Source: Candidatus Omnitrophota bacterium
GTDB taxonomy: Bacteria > Omnitrophota > Koll11 > Gygaellales > Profunditerraquicolaceae
DNA length: 5,242 nt
Direction of reading: 5' to 3'
Assembly (NCBI GenBank): GCA_026387515.1
Contig: JAPLLP010000203.1
Location: forward strand, 1-5,242
Both the position numbers and the translations under genes were made by a program. Below are positions 4,926 to 5,242 of this stretch, piece after piece. Position 1 is the first letter of the stretch; the number at the start of each line of letters is the position of its first letter. The notes beneath the pieces were generated by a model that saw only the letters and a list, made by a program, of their open reading frames with translations, searched no databases and was not told the DNA's origin.

Positions 4926-5242
4926 TTATCCGGCTCCATGAATCAAACGCAAGACTTTTTCCGCGGATTCTAACTTTTCTTTAAGCTTGTTGTATTCCTC
5001 TATCGGCACACCCTGCATAGGAGCAGGTTTAGCTAATTCCTCTTTTTGACCATCCAGTTGCGTCTTGAGCTGGGCGATCTCTCTAGACAGCGCTTGCTGG
5101 CTATCTTCCAGCTTGTGCACCACTTCTTCCTTGGCCTCTAATAACTGCTTTAGCTGCTGAAGCTCTTCCTTTGAGGAAGTATCTGAAACTACCGGCCTGT
5201 TATTCAATTCTGCAATAAGGGTATTGAGACGCTGGATCTCAT
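4926..5242 (-). CDS. C-terminal part of a coiled-coil protein (5' end outside window)
   Basis: The frame ending at 4926 stays open to the window edge, giving 104 complete codons. A TTG at 5207 could be read as a start, but the reading continues upstream with coiled-coil residues (EIQRLNTLIAEL), so the true start is most likely beyond 5242. The visible part is rich in Glu, Lys, Gln and Leu with heptad-like spacing: a first coil (1-13), a Pro/Ser/Thr break (about 14-23), a long coil (24-69), a second break with KPAPMQGVPI (71-80) and a final helix (81-100). No catalytic motif or membrane helix is seen, and the function is not recognised. It is tightly coupled to the small membrane protein: its stop codon abuts that GTG start. 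Confidence 0.8.
   Translation of the reverse strand, partial: EIQRLNTLIAELNNRPVVSDTSSKEELQQLKQLLEAKEEVVHKLEDSQQALSREIAQLKTQLDGQKEELAKPAPMQGVPIEEYNKLKEKLESAEKVLRLIHGAG
4934..4937 (-). promoter_or_regulatory. Ribosome-binding site deciding the GTG start of the small membrane protein
   Basis: The minus strand reads GGAG with 8 bases to the GTG at 4925. It lies within the last codons of the coiled-coil gene and is the main reason for choosing this GTG as the start. Confidence 0.6.

Noticed and set aside
5205..5207. TTG as the start codon of the coiled-coil gene, giving a 93-residue protein
   Set aside because: The frame continues upstream to the window edge with coiled-coil residues, and no ribosome-binding site precedes the TTG. 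The gene is better read as 5'-truncated by the window.
5240..5242. An ATG at the very edge of the window on the minus strand
   Set aside because: It is out of frame with the coiled-coil gene and its frame meets a stop codon within 13 codons.

Overview
This window is a compact, almost entirely coding stretch of bacterial DNA in which every supported gene reads on the minus strand, so transcription runs from high to low coordinates. Base composition is mixed and slightly AT-leaning. The promoters have TATAAT-type -10 boxes and starts include GTG. The mix of an ECF sigma factor, a zinc-finger anti-sigma-like protein, a CHAT/TPR protein and a PAS/HD-GYP protein suggests an uncultivated Gram-negative-type lineage, for example Omnitrophota or a relative of the Planctomycetota/Verrucomicrobiota group. 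That placement is inference from gene content only; no marker gene is present.

Layout in transcription order. (a) 5242-4926: the C-terminal part of a coiled-coil protein whose start lies outside the window. (b) 4925-4704: a 73-residue two-helix membrane protein with a GTG start directly after the previous stop codon. (c) 4695-4662: a strong extended -10 promoter whose predicted start site falls on the first base of the next gene. (d) 4661-4038: an ECF-type sigma factor. (e) 4016-3312: a soluble protein with an N-terminal zinc anti-sigma (ZAS, zf-HC2-like) motif and a C-terminal beta-sandwich-like domain. (f) 3298-1085: a 737-residue protein with an N-terminal CHAT caspase-like protease domain, one transmembrane helix and a C-terminal TPR superhelix. 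(g) 1084-1024: a short intergenic region with a second extended -10 promoter and a good ribosome-binding site. (h) 1023-1: a PAS-PAS-HD-GYP protein, cut by the window edge inside the HD-GYP domain. No gene-free stretch exceeds 65 bases, and I see no tRNA, rRNA, CRISPR array or insertion sequence.

The core is the three-gene unit sigma / ZAS protein / CHAT-TM-TPR protein. The sigma factor would be held by the ZAS protein. The CHAT protein looks like a one-pass membrane protein whose TPR side faces away from the cytoplasm and whose protease side faces the sigma and anti-sigma. An attractive but unproven model is that a signal sensed by the TPR domain activates the CHAT protease, which cuts the soluble anti-sigma and frees the sigma factor. 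This would replace the usual site-1/site-2 intramembrane proteolysis cascade. A 10-bp sequence is shared, in opposite orientation, by the sigma promoter and the PAS-HD-GYP promoter just upstream of the -10 box of each. It hints that the two units respond to a common regulator and that cyclic-di-GMP turnover may be part of the output.
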